Shown: positions 37,101 through 46,599, counted from the stretch's first letter. The stretch: 64,000 bases of DNA from Tildeniella torsiva UHER 1998/13D (GCA_019358835.1 JAHHIH010000003.1:186001-250000); one strand, 5' to 3'. Notes: generated by a model from the sequence alone, not told the origin. Program-made: numbers and translations.

Positions 37101-38042
37101 AATCATGCGATCGTACCCGGCCTGGCGACTGGTCTGCACCGCGCCGACTACGCCCCCCGCAGGCCCCGAGAGTATGCTGTCTTTGCCCTGAAAGAGCGCC
37201 GCATCCGTGAGGCCGCCGTTGGATTGCATGAACATGAGGCGAGTCGGCAAATTTTGGATTTTGGATTTTGGATTTTGGACTTTGGCGACATCCGTCCCCT
37301 CCTCAGAGGGGTAGGGGTGGGTCTGCAATTGCGCCGCCACCCGATCGACATACCGCCTGAGAATCGGCGAAAGATACGCATCCACTACCGTCGTATCGCC
37401 TCGGCTGACGAGTTTAATTAGGGGGCTAACTTGGTGAGAAAGGGAGATTTGGGTAAAGCCGACTTGGCGGGCGAGGTCTCCCAAGCGCAGCTCGTGGGCA
37501 GGGTAGCGATAGCCGTGCATTAGGGCGATCGCACAAGCTCGAATCCCGCTGTCGTAGGCCCGCTGAAGTTCCTGCATCAGCCGGGCTTCTTCCTCAGCCT
37601 TCAGGGGAACCAAAACTTCGCCCTGGGCACTGAGGCGTTCGTTGGCCTCGATCGCCTGCTCGTAGAGCATTTCGGGCAGCTCAATGTGGCGGGCAAAGAT
37701 GTTGGGGCGGTTTTGATAGCCAATGCGCAGGGCATCGCGAAATCCTTTAGTGGTGACGAGGAGGGTGCGATCGCCCTTCCGTTCCAGCAGCGCATTGGTG
37801 GCCACGGTTGTGCCCATTTTCACCGCCTCAATCGCCTCAGCGGGGATTACCTCATCCGCTCCTAGGCCCAGCAGGTCGCGAATACCCTGGATTGGCGCAT
37901 CACTGTAGCGATCAGGGTTTTCTGACAGCAGCTTATGGACGATAATCTGCCCGTCGGGGCGGCGGGCCACAATGTCGGTAAAGGTGCCGCCGCGATCGAT
38001 CCAAAATTGCCAGCGCGGGTTAGCCGCAAACGATGGGGTCAT
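34146..38042 (-). CDS. 5-oxoprolinase (fused hydantoinase A/B type)
   Basis: A 1298-residue ATP-dependent 5-oxoproline hydrolase, closing the gamma-glutamyl cycle by making glutamate. The HyuA half spans about residues 1-740 ([64 protein letters not shown]). The HyuB half spans about 757-1298 ([46 protein letters not shown]). The single-polypeptide form matches eukaryote-like and cyanobacterial OPLAH enzymes. Four repeat insertions are translated in frame (see separate entries), all in likely surface or linker positions. Confidence 0.92.
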   Translation of the reverse strand: MTPSFAANPRWQFWIDRGGTFTDIVARRPDGQIIVHKLLSENPDRYSDAPIQGIRDLLGLGADEVIPAEAIEAVKMGTTVATNALLERKGDRTLLVTTKGFRDALRIGYQNRPNIFARHIELPEMLYEQAIEANERLSAQGEVLVPLKAEEEARLMQELQRAYDSGIRACAIALMHGYRYPAHELRLGDLARQVGFTQISLSHQVSPLIKLVSRGDTTVVDAYLSPILRRYVDRVAAQLQTHPYPSEEGTDVAKVQNPKSKIQNLPTRLMFMQSNGGLTDAALFQGKDSILSGPAGGVVGAVQTSRQAGYDRMIGFDMGGTSTDVSHYRGEYERTFETEVAGVRLRAPMMAIHTVAAGGGSIVSFDGSRYRVGPESAGAYPGPACYRHGGPLAVTDCNVMVGKLQPEFFPQVFGPEGDLPLDAKVVREKFTALAEEIHAAAGSSPSPEQVAAGFLAIAVEKMANAIKKISVQRGYDVSEYVLCSFGGAGGQHACLIADALGMTEVFLHPYAGVLSAYGMGLADVRSLNEQSVELPLGEETLPEIQQVVESLANKGLEELEQQGFTLDNPKSKIQNSLEALIPSPSPRGRGEPEDSKSPQVLPRLLLKYEGTDSVLAVEFAGVEAMRSQFTALHRQRYGFAQEIKRLIVDTAAVEVIGHTHSPDEPDIQKARTTPLMPRTSVSVYTADTWYDTPVYHRDDLCPGDAISGPALIIEATGTNVVEPGWIATLTAKGHLILKKKVRTQNSKFKIQNFSAADTISSPSPPDPVLLEIFNNLFRAVAEEMGITLQNTSYSVNIKERLDFSCAVFDQNGQLVANAPHIPVHLGSMGESVRSLIEAKGTDLKPGDVYLQNNPYNGGTHLPDITVITPVFLTELPEALAPSPSPGGRREPDTAESKIQNPKFYVASRGHHADIGGITPGSMPSNSTSIEEEGVLLDNVQLVDQGRFLEAELLEILTTATYPVRNSTQNIADLQAQIAANEKGAQELQKLVDHYELEMVQTYMQHVQDNAEECVRRVIDRLHDGQFTYPMDDGSQIAVQVTVNREERRAKIDFSGTSPQRPSNFNAPAAVCKAAVLYMFRTLVDDDIPLNAGCLKPLEIVIPEGSMLNPEYPAAVVAGNVEVSQAVTDALYGALGAIAASQGTMNNFTFGSDRHQYYETICGGSGAGPGFPGTDAVHTHMTNSRLTDPEVLEWRFPVLLREFCIRQGSGGAGDYAGGNGIVRTVEFREPMTAAILSNHRLVPPFGLAGGQPGQVGANSVIRADGQVETLPGQATVTLDAGDCIQIATPGGGGYGNAKE
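35335..35410. repeat. In-frame repeat insertion 4 in the oxoprolinase gene
   Basis: ATTTTGG-type heptamers (35335-35361) followed by a CCCTTCTCCC/GGGAGAGGGG hairpin (about 35375-35397) and GGCTAGGGG. In protein terms it adds about 25 residues (around 877-902, [20 protein letters not shown]). Same make-up as insertion 2. Confidence 0.8.
35786..35820. repeat. In-frame repeat insertion 3 in the oxoprolinase gene
   Basis: Five TTTTGAA/G heptamers, translated as [11 protein letters not shown] at about residues 741-752, directly before the HyuB half. The site is the natural interdomain linker. Confidence 0.8.
36254..36343. repeat. In-frame repeat insertion 2 in the oxoprolinase gene
   Basis: A hairpin CCCCTCGCC/GGCGAGGGG (36272-36280 with 36286-36294), then CTAGGGATGAGGGCTT and ATTTTGG heptamers (36317-36343). 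Translated at about residues 566-596 as a Ser/Pro/Arg-rich piece ([13 protein letters not shown]) after KSKIQN. Mirrors insertion 4. Confidence 0.8.
37249..37311. repeat. In-frame repeat insertion 1 in the oxoprolinase gene
   Basis: Five ATTTTGG heptamers (37249-37284) plus a small CCCCTCC/GAGGGG hairpin (37296-37311). Translated as [20 protein letters not shown] at about residues 243-264 in the HyuA half. Confidence 0.8.
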
Positions 38043-38211
38043 ATTGCAGGGAATGAGAAACTTTCAATGAACCTTGGTCTTCATTGTGAACTACCGCTAA
38101 ACTCAGCGCGGAGGGAGTTGTCATTGTCCTTGGCCGATGACAGACTCGTGGCAATGGGAATAAGCCTTCTACAATAGTTTTTCTGACAATTCGCTATTTG
38201 AGCTAGACCCT

Positions 38212-39165
38212 ATGGATAGTCAATCTAAAATCTATGTCGCTGGCTCTCGTGGGCTAGTGGGCAGCGCCCTAGTCAGAACGCTTAAAGCCCAGGGCTATGA
38301 AAATTTGGTGCTGCGCTCTAGCCAGGAGCTTGACCTGCGCAGTCAGGCCGCTGTAGATGAGTTCTTCGCTCAAGAAAAGCCTGATTACGTCTTTCTGGCA
38401 GCGGCCAAAGTGGGGGGCATCCACGCCAACAACACCTACCGGGCCGAGTTTCTTTACGAAAACTTGATGATTGAGGCCAACATCATCCACAGCGCCTACC
38501 AGCACGGAGCGCAAAAGCTGCTGTTTTTGGGGTCATCCTGCATTTACCCTAAGCTCTGCCCCCAGCCGATGAAAGAAGACTACCTGCTGACGGGTTTTCT
38601 AGAGCCCACCAATGAGCCCTATGCGATCGCCAAAATTGCCGGTCTCAAGCTCTGCGAAAACTACTGCCGCCAGTACGGCGTGAGCTTTATCTCGGCCATG
38701 CCCACCAACCTCTACGGTCTCAACGACAACTTTGATCTGGCCAACTCCCACGTGCTGCCCGCGCTAATGCGCAAGTTCCACGAGGCCAAGGTCAATGGCG
38801 ACCCCACCGTTACCGTGTGGGGCACCGGCGCCCCCCTGCGTGAGTTTTTGTATGTGGATGATTTAGCCGATGCCCTGGTGTTTCTGATGAACAACTACAG
38901 CGAGGTAGATTTCGTCAACGTCGGCACCGGGCAAGAGGTTTCAATTAAAGAACTAGCTCTCACCATGAAAGCCGTGGTTGGCTATGAAGGCGAGCTAGTA
39001 TTCGACACCACCAAGCCCGACGGCACCCCCCGCAAACTGCTCGATGTCTCGCGCCTCAATGCGGCGGGCTGGCAGGCCAAAACCGACCTCAAAGCCGGTA
39101 TTGAGCAGACCTACGCCTGGTTTTTGCAGAGCTACGACTCGCTCCGAGGCCGCACTGCCGCCTAG
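38212..39165 (+). CDS. fcl: GDP-L-fucose synthase
   Basis: A 317-residue short-chain dehydrogenase/reductase that epimerises and reduces GDP-4-keto-6-deoxymannose to GDP-L-fucose. [13 protein letters not shown] is the NADP site, [15 protein letters not shown] carries the catalytic Ser region, and [13 protein letters not shown] the YxxxK pair. It supplies a sugar for the exopolysaccharide made by genes like those at 12.4-16.3 kb. The partner GDP-mannose dehydratase gene (gmd) is not in the window. Confidence 0.95.
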   Translation: MDSQSKIYVAGSRGLVGSALVRTLKAQGYENLVLRSSQELDLRSQAAVDEFFAQEKPDYVFLAAAKVGGIHANNTYRAEFLYENLMIEANIIHSAYQHGAQKLLFLGSSCIYPKLCPQPMKEDYLLTGFLEPTNEPYAIAKIAGLKLCENYCRQYGVSFISAMPTNLYGLNDNFDLANSHVLPALMRKFHEAKVNGDPTVTVWGTGAPLREFLYVDDLADALVFLMNNYSEVDFVNVGTGQEVSIKELALTMKAVVGYEGELVFDTTKPDGTPRKLLDVSRLNAAGWQAKTDLKAGIEQTYAWFLQSYDSLRGRTAA

Positions 39166-39180
39166 GGTCGTGGTGTCTGC

Positions 39181-39372
39181 TCAGGCGGGCTCGCATTTGC
39201 CGCTGCGAATCAACCCAACCCGGCGGGCAATGGCTTCCTGCTGGGTGGCGTAGGGGCCCCACATGGGGCGACGCTCCTGAAGTCGCTCGCGGCTAATGCT
39301 CTCGGCAGACAGCACGTTACAGGTGCCGTCTTCGCCCTGAACTACGTACCACCCCTCATTTTTTTCTGACAT
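39181..39372 (-). CDS. Small conserved hypothetical protein (SPOR-like?)
   Basis: A 63-residue protein: GWYVVQGEDGTCNVLSAESI followed by GPYATQQEAIARRVGLIRSGKC. The W-Y-V-V start and GPYATQQEA resemble the strand-helix pattern of SPOR-like or related small domains, but this is only a likeness. AGGAG lies seven bases before the ATG. It converges with fcl (16 bp between stops). Confidence 0.8.
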   Translation of the reverse strand: MSEKNEGWYVVQGEDGTCNVLSAESISRERLQERRPMWGPYATQQEAIARRVGLIRSGKCEPA

Positions 39373-39441
39373 TCACTCACTCCTACCCATGTCATGGCGC
39401 TAACCTATTAAACTCGGTTTTGCTCCAAGTGGGGGGAGAGG

Positions 39442-40002
39442 TCAATAACAGAAGCGATCGTTGCTGTTAGCTTGGGTATGCCCTTTGCCCTTGCGCATGG
39501 CCCCAATCATAGTAGAAACCACCACGCAGCGGTGAGTCTGTTGGTTTCCGCCCATAGAGAAGGTTACGGTGCTGACACGGGCTTTAACGTTGCCATACAT
39601 ATCAAACTTGACGTAGTAGGTGCCTCCTGAGTTGATCATGGTGTTGTCGAGGTCTGCAAAGACCACTCCATCAACTAAGGGAGTCCAAGCCACGGCCTGA
39701 CTCGATAACGTCGTTTCGGGATGGCTGGCCCACTCAATGCGTCCGTTGCGATCGCGAATACTGAAGCGGCGATCGTGGCGCTGCTGCATAGCGTCGGACT
39801 GGGTGGCCCGCAGTGCCTGGTACACCATGTCTTGGGTAGCGTTGATTTTACGCTGCTGCACAAAGCCAAACCACGAAGGGGCGGCGATCGCCGCCATCAG
39901 CCCCGCAATGACTACTACGATCAATCCTTCAATCAGCGTAAACCCAGCAGAATTAGCCTGCCCATAGAGCGGTCTGCCCGACCGCCACAAGAGTTGAGTC
40001 AT
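39442..40002 (-). CDS. Type IV pilin-like / pseudopilin (GspH-type) protein
   Basis: A 186-residue protein with a prepilin leader of about 18 residues, the G/FTLIEGLIVVVIAGLMAAIA cleavage-methylation motif (Glu at position 5 of the mature form) and a GspH-like C-terminal domain with two Cys (CVVV, FCY) that may form a disulfide. Such minor pilins take part in type IV pili or type II-like secretion. No other pilus gene is nearby. Confidence 0.88.
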   Translation of the reverse strand: MTQLLWRSGRPLYGQANSAGFTLIEGLIVVVIAGLMAAIAAPSWFGFVQQRKINATQDMVYQALRATQSDAMQQRHDRRFSIRDRNGRIEWASHPETTLSSQAVAWTPLVDGVVFADLDNTMINSGGTYYVKFDMYGNVKARVSTVTFSMGGNQQTHRCVVVSTMIGAMRKGKGHTQANSNDRFCY

Positions 40003-40312
40003 AGCTTAGATGCAAAGAGCCCGACGCCCTCAAGATGCCCATGGGCTAAGGGGCCTAGGCAACTGCTAGCCCCACATCGGTCATTGTGCCGAGCTATGTC
40101 TGAGAATGCTGACACATGGCCTAAGCGCCGCAAAGTCGGTAAGCTGACTAAGGTGTTGTAATAGCTCAGATAAGTCAATCTCAGACCATTGCCCAACCGC
40201 TTAGATTGCAGATTCAAATGACACATCTGCTCAGTACAGAGCGACAGATCACAGGATTCTGCGCTCGGCACCCACACCATCGTTTCAACTGCCCAATAAG
40301 GAGATCTCGCCC

Positions 40313-41425
40313 GTGGATGTTAGAGCCGCCGTTGCCCTTGGCCCAGGCCAACCCTTAACTATTGAAACCATTCAGCTCGAAGGGCCGCGCGAAGGCGAAG
40401 TGCTGGTCGAGATCAAAGCCACCGGCATTTGCCACACCGACGCCTACACTCTTTCTGGCAAAGATCCTGAAGGGTTGTTTCCGGCGGTGTTGGGCCACGA
40501 GGGGGCCGGGGTGGTGGCCGAAGTTGGCCCTGGCGTGACCAGCCTCAAGCCTGGCGATCATGTAATTCCGCTGTACGTGCCCGAGTGCCGCCAGTGCGAA
40601 TACTGCCTCAGCTTTAAAACCAACCTCTGCCAGGCCATTCGCCTCACCCAGGGGCGGGGTCTCATGCCCGACGGCAGCAGCCGATTTTCCCTCAACGGCG
40701 AGCCGCTGTTCCACTACATGGGCACCTCGACCTTTGCCAACTACACCGTGGTACCCGAGATCGCCCTAGCCAAAATTCGCGCCGATGCCCCCTTTGAGAA
40801 GGTCTGCTACATCGGCTGCGGCGTCACCACGGGCCTGGGCGCGGTAATCAATACCGCCAAGGTTGAACCAGGGGCTAATGTGGTGGTGTTTGGCCTCGGC
40901 GGCATTGGCCTCAACGTCATCCAGGGCTGCCGCATGGTGGGGGCCAATAAAATCATCGGCGTTGACATCAACCCCAACCGGCAGGAGTTGGCCACCAAAT
41001 TTGGCATGACCCACTTTGTCAATCCCAAGGAGGTTGAAGGCGACCTGGTGGCTTACCTAGTGGAACTCACGGGCGGCGGAGCCGACTACAGCTTCGAGTG
41101 CGTGGGCAATGTCAACCTCATGCGCCAAGCGCTAGAGTGCTGCCACAAGGGCTGGGGCGTCAGCGTCATTGTCGGCGTGGCCGCTGCGGGCGAAGAAATT
41201 AGCACCCGCCCCTTTCAGCTCGTAACCGGGCGCGAATGGAAGGGCACAGCCTTTGGCGGAGCCAGGGGCCGCACCGACGTTCCCAAAATTGTGGACTGGT
41301 ATATGGACGGCAAAATCAACATTGACGACCTGATCACCCACGTTATGCCGCTGGATGAGATCAACACCGCCTTCGACCTTATGCACCGGGGCGAGAGCAT
41401 CCGCAGCGTGGTGACGTTTTCGTAG
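40313..41425 (+). CDS. frmA: S-(hydroxymethyl)glutathione dehydrogenase / class III alcohol dehydrogenase
   Basis: A 370-residue zinc enzyme oxidising S-hydroxymethylglutathione to S-formylglutathione with NAD. Catalytic-zinc ligands Cys40 and His62, structural-zinc Cys92, 95, 98 and 106, and the [12 protein letters not shown] nucleotide motif are intact; [19 protein letters not shown] is a class III feature. The start is GTG at 40313 with AAGGAG nine bases upstream. The next gene encodes the following pathway step. Confidence 0.96.
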   Translation: MDVRAAVALGPGQPLTIETIQLEGPREGEVLVEIKATGICHTDAYTLSGKDPEGLFPAVLGHEGAGVVAEVGPGVTSLKPGDHVIPLYVPECRQCEYCLSFKTNLCQAIRLTQGRGLMPDGSSRFSLNGEPLFHYMGTSTFANYTVVPEIALAKIRADAPFEKVCYIGCGVTTGLGAVINTAKVEPGANVVVFGLGGIGLNVIQGCRMVGANKIIGVDINPNRQELATKFGMTHFVNPKEVEGDLVAYLVELTGGGADYSFECVGNVNLMRQALECCHKGWGVSVIVGVAAAGEEISTRPFQLVTGREWKGTAFGGARGRTDVPKIVDWYMDGKINIDDLITHVMPLDEINTAFDLMHRGESIRSVVTFS

Positions 41426-41562
41426 GGGCAGACACATCGGTCTGCCCCTTACCCTGAGAAATAAGAGTTCTGAAAGAGTTCTGACTGGGGCATTTCATAC
41501 ATCTAGAATCGACCTCGCAGAATAGACCTACCCAGGGCAGACACGTGGATCTGCCCCTACCC
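41422..41562. repeat. GGGGCAGAC hairpin repeats between frmA and the esterase gene
   Basis: GGGGCAGAC (41425-41433) pairs with GTCTGCCCC (41440-41448), beginning within the frmA stop codon. A second relative (GGGCAGACACGTGGATCTGCCCC, about 41535-41558) follows. Both belong to the family seen at 32175-32234. Confidence 0.75.
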
Positions 41563-41588
41563 ACCCATCCACCCCTACCCATCTATCC

Positions 41589-42443
41589 ATGTCTTCCCTA
41601 ACTCTCCATAACCAGCACACCTGCTTTGGTGGCACGGTGGGCTACTACAGCCACCCGTCGGCTGTCTGCAACTGCGACATGCGGTTTGCGGTGTTTGTGC
41701 CGCCCCAGGCGCAGACTGGCCCGGTGCCAGTGCTGTTTTACCTGTCAGGGTTGACCTGCACCGAAGACAATTTCACCAGCAAGGCTGGAGCCCAGCGCTA
41801 TGCCGCCGAGCACGGGCTGATGCTGGTAGCCCCCGACACCAGCCCTCGCGGCGAAAGGGTGCCCGATGAGCCCGATGCCTGGGACTTTGGTATCGGAGCC
41901 GGGTTTTACGTGGATGCTACAGAAGCACCCTGGAGCAAAAACTATTCCATGTACAGTTATGTGGTGCAGGAACTGCCGGAGCTGATTGCCCAGGAATTTT
42001 CGGTGCGGCGCGATCGCATGGGCATTTTTGGCCACTCCATGGGCGGCCACGGGGCACTGGTCTGCGGCCTGCGCAATCCCGATCTGTTCAAATCGATCTC
42101 GGCCTTTGCGCCGATCGCGGCTCCTTCCCAGTGTCCCTGGGGCAAGAAGGCGTTCTCAGGCTATCTGGGGTCAAACCGTGAGAGTTGGAAAGCCTATGAC
42201 GCAACGGAGTTAGTGAAGATTCACCCTCAGCGCGATCGCACTATCTTAATTGATCAGGGTACTGCCGATAATTTTCTAGCCCAGGGCCAGCTACGGCCCG
42301 ATCTGTTCGCAGATGCTTGCAAAGAGGCCGAGCAACCCCTAATTTTACGCATGCAGCCGGGCTACGATCACGGCTACTTTTTTATGGCGTCCTTTATGGC
42401 TGACCATCTGCGCCACCATGCCGATGTGTTAACAAAGGGCTAG
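41589..42443 (+). CDS. fghA: S-formylglutathione hydrolase
   Basis: A 284-residue esterase-D-family hydrolase that releases formate and glutathione from S-formylglutathione. The nucleophile lies in GHSMGGHGA, the oxyanion Leu-Ser-Gly in [13 protein letters not shown], and the catalytic His in GYDHGYFF. With frmA it completes glutathione-dependent formaldehyde detoxification. The 163 bp between the genes carries hairpin repeats, so co-transcription is likely but may be damped. Confidence 0.95.
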   Translation: MSSLTLHNQHTCFGGTVGYYSHPSAVCNCDMRFAVFVPPQAQTGPVPVLFYLSGLTCTEDNFTSKAGAQRYAAEHGLMLVAPDTSPRGERVPDEPDAWDFGIGAGFYVDATEAPWSKNYSMYSYVVQELPELIAQEFSVRRDRMGIFGHSMGGHGALVCGLRNPDLFKSISAFAPIAAPSQCPWGKKAFSGYLGSNRESWKAYDATELVKIHPQRDRTILIDQGTADNFLAQGQLRPDLFADACKEAEQPLILRMQPGYDHGYFFMASFMADHLRHHADVLTKG

Positions 42444-42494
42444 GCTAGGGAAGATTGTCCAAGCCGACATTTTGCGTTATCAGGAGACCCCGCT

Positions 42495-43058
42495 ATGGTG
42501 AGATATTGTGTTGTTGCTCTACTAATAGTGCTGGCGTGGCTTACCCCAGGGGCCGCTTGGGCCAGCCCATCTGCCCCGCTACTCGCCCAGGCTACGGTGG
42601 TGGAAGTGGCTGACATTGACGCCAGTGCGCCCCTCAGCGACGGCGACATTGCCACCTTTGCCAAGGTTTACCAACAGGTGCAAACCCTGCGCCTCCAGGC
42701 TGAGCGGGAGATGGCTAAGGCCGTAGAAGACGAAGGACTGACCATTGAGCGGTTTAATGCGATCGCAGAGACTCAGCTCACCAGTACTGCCGACGGCCCC
42801 GAAGACATGGCTAAAGTTGCCGAAAAAGCCAAAATTTCTAAAAAAGACGACAGAAAGTTTAAAGCGGCTGTAGACCGCATCATCGCTATTCGCCAGAGCA
42901 CCGAAGGCGATATGGAAAAAGCGATTGAGGCCGACGGGCTTTCGATCGATACGTTCAACAGTATCTTGGAGCGCTCCGCCGACGATACCACCCTACAGCG
43001 GCAGATCAGCGATGCGATCGTGAAGCAAACCTTGGCCAACGCTGAACCGGCTTCCTAG
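42495..43058 (+). CDS. Exported DUF4168 protein
   Basis: A 187-residue protein with a signal peptide (hydrophobic core, AWA-S cleavage near residue 23) and a helical mature part with the repeated DUF4168 pattern: LSDGDIATFAKVYQQVQTLR and EKAIEADGLSIDTFNSI, two parallel halves. Function is unknown; members are common in cyanobacterial periplasms. AGGAG sits eight bases before the ATG. Confidence 0.85.
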   Translation: MVRYCVVALLIVLAWLTPGAAWASPSAPLLAQATVVEVADIDASAPLSDGDIATFAKVYQQVQTLRLQAEREMAKAVEDEGLTIERFNAIAETQLTSTADGPEDMAKVAEKAKISKKDDRKFKAAVDRIIAIRQSTEGDMEKAIEADGLSIDTFNSILERSADDTTLQRQISDAIVKQTLANAEPAS

Positions 43059-43204
43059 GACTGCGCAAAGCGCCTGACCACCTCCCTTAAGAGTAGTTAT
43101 CTCAGGTTTTATGAGGTTATGTGAACCCCGCCCTGGCCTTCGGGTTAATGGGGGCACAATGGGCCACAGAAGCCAATCTGTGCTTACTCTTGAGGGTTTT
43201 TGTG

Positions 43205-43813
43205 ATGGTGCCTTTCTTTAAAACCGCCCCTGCGGAAACCGATACGGAAACCAAGATTCTGAAAGCGGCCCTAAAGCTGTTTGCCAAGCACGGCTACGGG
43301 GGCACAACCACCCGCGAGCTGGCCCAAACTGCCGGGGTAGCCGAGGGTACTCTGTTCCGCCATTTTGAGAACAAGAAGGCGATTCTAGTGGCGGTGGCGA
43401 GCCAGGGCTGGGTCGAAATTCTTACCGACTTGCTGACCGAGCTGAGCGAAATGGCCAGCTACAAGGCGATCGGCCAGGTGATGCAGCGGCGCATGCTCAA
43501 CCTGCAAAAAAACTCGGCTTTGATGCGGGTGTGCTTTATGGAAGCGCAGTTTCACCCCGAGCTGCGGGAGCAGATTCAAACCGAAGTGATCGGCAAAATG
43601 ATTGACGTCGCCGAAGCCTTCTTTCAAACCGCTATGGATCGCGGCGTCTACCGACCGATGAACGCCCGCATGGTGGCGCGAGTCTTTTTGGGCATGTTTA
43701 CCGTTGCGGGCTTTAGCCAAGACACCCTCGGCGACGAAGCCGCCTCGCCCCAGGCGATGAAAGACCTGGCGGAATGTTTGACGGATATTTTTTTGAATGG
43801 GGTGCTGGCCTAG
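43205..43813 (+). CDS. TetR/AcrR family transcriptional regulator
   Basis: A 202-residue regulator with an N-terminal TetR HTH (TKILKAALKLFAKHGYGGTTTRELAQTAGVAEGTLFRHFENKKAIL) and an all-helical ligand domain. The ATG at 43205 is chosen: GAGGG lies eight bases upstream and the HTH starts at the usual distance. The frame runs back to a GTG at 43121. The target is unknown; the divergent or nearby GST gene is a possible one. Confidence 0.9.
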   Translation: MVPFFKTAPAETDTETKILKAALKLFAKHGYGGTTTRELAQTAGVAEGTLFRHFENKKAILVAVASQGWVEILTDLLTELSEMASYKAIGQVMQRRMLNLQKNSALMRVCFMEAQFHPELREQIQTEVIGKMIDVAEAFFQTAMDRGVYRPMNARMVARVFLGMFTVAGFSQDTLGDEAASPQAMKDLAECLTDIFLNGVLA

Positions 43814-43822
43814 GGAACGGGG

Positions 43823-43897
43823 AGAGTTTTGAGTGTTTAATTTTGAGTTTTAAGTTGGGAGCTTGAATTCAAAACTTAAAACTCAAAATTCAAAACT
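43823..43897. repeat. Heptamer inverted repeat between tetR and gst
   Basis: AGTTTTGAG-type units (43824-43853) face CAAAACTTAAAACTCAAAA-type units (43870-43897). Third copy of the family at 8792 and 16438. It sits between two convergent genes and may serve as a two-way terminator. Confidence 0.75.
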
Positions 43898-43911
43898 TTC
43901 CTTATCTCCCG

Positions 43912-44598
43912 CTACCGTCTTCCCTGGCCAAACAAAATTGCCTTCGCCTCATCGCTCATGGTTGATTCAGCGCGCATCGACTCGGCGATCGCATAGGCAC
44001 GCTCCACCGCCGGTCGCGCTTTGATCGCCTCAAACCAGCGCTTCAGATTGGGGAAATCCTCCAGTTTTTGCTGCTGGGCTTCGTAGGGCACAATCCAGGG
44101 GTAGCAGGCCATATCGGCGATGGAGTAATCGCCAGCGATAAAGTCTTTGCCCTCCAGCTGTCGATCGAGAACGCCGTAGAGGCGCTCGGTCTCTTTGACG
44201 TAGCGGTTGATGGCATAGGAAATTTTTTCGGGAGCGTAGTTGTTGAAATGGTGGTTTTGGCCCAGCATTGGCCCGAGGCCGCCCATCTGCCAAAAGAGCC
44301 ACTGCATGACGGTGGCACGATCGCGCATTCCCTGAGGCAAAAACTGCCCGGTCTTTTCGGCTAAATACTGCAAAATCGCCCCCGACTCAAACAGGCTCAG
44401 GGGTTCACCGCCATCGGCTGGCTCATGATCGACCATGGCGGGAATGCGGTTGTTGGGCGCGATCGCTAGAAAGCTAGGGTTAAACTGATCGCCCTTGCCG
44501 ATGTTGATCGGCTTAATGGTGTAGTCCACGTCAGCTTCTTCGAGAAAAATGGTGACTTTGTGGCCGTTGGGGGTCGTCCAGTAATAGAGATCGATCAT
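43912..44598 (-). CDS. Glutathione S-transferase (YghU/YfcG-like)
   Basis: A 228-residue GST. The N-terminal thioredoxin fold has IDLYYWTTPNGHKVTIFLEEADVDY and NNRIPAMVD, with the ES of SLFESGAILQYLAEK binding glutathione. The Thr-Pro-Asn-Gly loop replaces a catalytic Cys, as in YfcG/YghU disulfide-bond oxidoreductases. The ATG at 44598 is preferred, with AAGGA eight bases upstream; the frame extends to 44637. Confidence 0.92.
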   Translation of the reverse strand: MIDLYYWTTPNGHKVTIFLEEADVDYTIKPINIGKGDQFNPSFLAIAPNNRIPAMVDHEPADGGEPLSLFESGAILQYLAEKTGQFLPQGMRDRATVMQWLFWQMGGLGPMLGQNHHFNNYAPEKISYAINRYVKETERLYGVLDRQLEGKDFIAGDYSIADMACYPWIVPYEAQQQKLEDFPNLKRWFEAIKARPAVERAYAIAESMRAESTMSDEAKAILFGQGRR

Positions 44599-44929
44599 GG
44601 TGAGCATCCTTGGGGGCAAAGCATGGGAGCAGACCAAAATAGCCTAACCAAGTCTGCTGCCATTGTGAAAAATTTAGTACAATTGAACTATGATTGCGGC
44701 AGCAGGTATGGCGCTTAAAGCAGCAACTTAGAGAAAACATGGTGATATTGGCTCAAAATCCTAGCCTGCAAGACGTTGAAGATTCTGAGCTGCGCGGGGC
44801 GCAACATTTCTTTCGATTTTGTTCCCATCTGAATCTCGATCTGGCCTTAGAATCAAGCGATAATTTCGGACTCGCACCCAAGCAGACCGGCCCCCAGGGC
44901 CAGCCCACCGCCCCAGAGGATGACTCGTT

Positions 44930-45697
44930 ATGGCCATTATTGCCCTCAAAGCCTGGTATCTCGAAGCCTACGAGCCGGTGCGAGAGTTAGAGCAGCGGCC
45001 CCACGACTTGCGGCTGAGCAAAAACAGCCTGCTGAAGTCGGCGCTGCGGGCCGATTTTTTAGACGACAGCGCCGAGGTTAAAGAGTCGGCTTGGTTTCAG
45101 CGCTACCTCGATGGCGAAACCGTGGAGTTTTACATTGAGGGCAGCGGCGGCTACGGCATCGCTAACATCGACCTGATCAGTCACGAGATCTACTTCACCA
45201 AGCTAGATGTGATGGCCCACCTAGAGCCAATTGTTTACTTCTGCTACCAGCAGGAGTACAGCGAGTCGGCGGAAGCGCTGCACCAGGCGCTTACCGATGC
45301 GATCGAGAGCTTCAACAAAAAGTCTCGCGTGGCCCTCACCTTAGAGGTGTCGCACCGGCTCAGCGACGGCCCGGCCCGGCTCAACAGCGCCCTCACCCGC
45401 AAAATTCGCAAGTCGCTGCTGTTTGTGGCCGACGGCACCCCGATCGCAGCTGTAGAGGGCAACACCACCTTACTAATACCCAGCCCCCACGTGTGCGTGG
45501 AGATGGGCTACGCGCTCCAGGCCAAGCCCGCCGAGCAGATCTTGCTGGCCCAAATGGAGCGATCAGACATTGTTGGGCAGTACCCCTTTGACCTGTCCGC
45601 CCAGAACCGGCTGACCTTTAAGACCAAGACCGACATTGCCAAGCAGATTCCCAAGGCCCTAGAGCAGCACTTATCTCGCTTTAATCTTTGGGCTTAG
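44930..45697 (+). CDS. Conserved cyanobacterial protein, function unknown
   Basis: A 255-residue soluble protein I do not recognise beyond its likeness to uncharacterised cyanobacterial proteins. The first half has PVRELEQRPHDLRLSKNSLLKSALRADFL and the YFCYQQEYSES block, the second an alpha/beta part with VCVEMGYALQAKPAEQILLAQM and GQYPFDLSAQNRL, which resembles TIR/nucleoside-hydrolase-like Rossmann folds (a likeness only). No membrane segment is present. The frame overlaps an implausible 98-residue frame starting at 44694. Confidence 0.8.
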   Translation: MAIIALKAWYLEAYEPVRELEQRPHDLRLSKNSLLKSALRADFLDDSAEVKESAWFQRYLDGETVEFYIEGSGGYGIANIDLISHEIYFTKLDVMAHLEPIVYFCYQQEYSESAEALHQALTDAIESFNKKSRVALTLEVSHRLSDGPARLNSALTRKIRKSLLFVADGTPIAAVEGNTTLLIPSPHVCVEMGYALQAKPAEQILLAQMERSDIVGQYPFDLSAQNRLTFKTKTDIAKQIPKALEQHLSRFNLWA

Positions 45698-45909
45698 CTA
45701 CCTTGCTAGGATGCCCCCTGTGAAGATAGCAGGGTGAGACGATCGCGCAGCATCCCCTGTAGGAAATGGCTCATCAGAGCCGGTCTTTGACCATCTTGCG
45801 GACACTGACAGCTGAGATTGTGAGGCGAATCACGGTACCGATTGATCGCTGTGCCCTAAAGTAAGAAAAATTTAGCCCTCAATCACGCCCTCTCCTTAGG
45901 AAGCCCCTC

Positions 45910-46599
45910 ATGCTAGACGCCCCCGATCTACTCAGACTACTGCACCCGTTTTTGGCCGTCACGGTGGTGATGCCGCTGATTGGCGTAGCCGTTTATTTTG
46001 CGGTGCAGACCCGCCAGCGGCGTTTAGCTGTTGCAGACAAGACCAAAACCGCTATCTCTCCCGTAGTGGGCAAAGAGCATGTGCGAGTCGGGCAATGGCT
46101 GGCTGGGGCGGTAGTAAGTCTGGTACTGCTGGGTCTGGCGCACCCCATCTTCAAGACTCTGTTACGGGAGAATGTCTGGGCCGAAGACCCTTTTCGAGGG
46201 GTGTTTGTGGTAGCTATGTACGCCTTCACCCTAGGGGCTTTGGTGCTGCTGTATCGCTCTAGCAGCCGCGTTTGGCGAGGTACCTTTGCGACGCTGACCG
46301 GCATGGGGCTCTGGCTGCTGGGCATGCAGCCAGGGGTGTTTCGGCGCGGCTATGAGTGGCAGGTATCTCACTTTTACCTGGGCATGGCGGCGGCCATGCT
46401 GATGATTTTTGCCTTGGCTACCCTACCCGAAATTTACAAATCTAAGCGCTGGCGGCTCGCCCACGCCGCCCTCAATACGGTTGCCGTGCTGCTGTTCATT
46501 AGCCAGGGGGTGACCGGTGTGCGCGATCTGCTTGAGATTCCGCTGCACTGGCAAGAGCCGTTTATCTTCCAGTGCGACTTTGAGAACAAGAGCTGTTAA
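45910..46599 (+). CDS. DUF4079 membrane protein
   Basis: A 229-residue protein with six or so hydrophobic helices and the cyanobacterial DUF4079 layout (LHPFLAVTVVMPLIGVAVYF, KEHVRVGQWLAGAVVSLVLLGL, RRGYEWQVSHFYLGMAA, LLFISQGVTGVRDLLEIPLHW). Histidines in the helices suggest a possible cytochrome-like or quinone-binding fold, but no function is known. It stands 66 bp before the UPF0182 gene. Confidence 0.85.
   Translation: MLDAPDLLRLLHPFLAVTVVMPLIGVAVYFAVQTRQRRLAVADKTKTAISPVVGKEHVRVGQWLAGAVVSLVLLGLAHPIFKTLLRENVWAEDPFRGVFVVAMYAFTLGALVLLYRSSSRVWRGTFATLTGMGLWLLGMQPGVFRRGYEWQVSHFYLGMAAAMLMIFALATLPEIYKSKRWRLAHAALNTVAVLLFISQGVTGVRDLLEIPLHWQEPFIFQCDFENKSC

Noticed and set aside
43121..43204. 28-residue N-terminal extension of the TetR regulator
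   Set aside because: GTG start without a clear ribosome site, whereas the ATG at 43205 has GAGGG at a good distance and places the HTH normally.
44694..44990. 98-residue plus-strand frame overlapping the start of the 255-residue gene
   Set aside because: Composition is not protein-like (Gln/Pro/Ser-rich, mixed), and it overlaps a much better frame by 61 bp.
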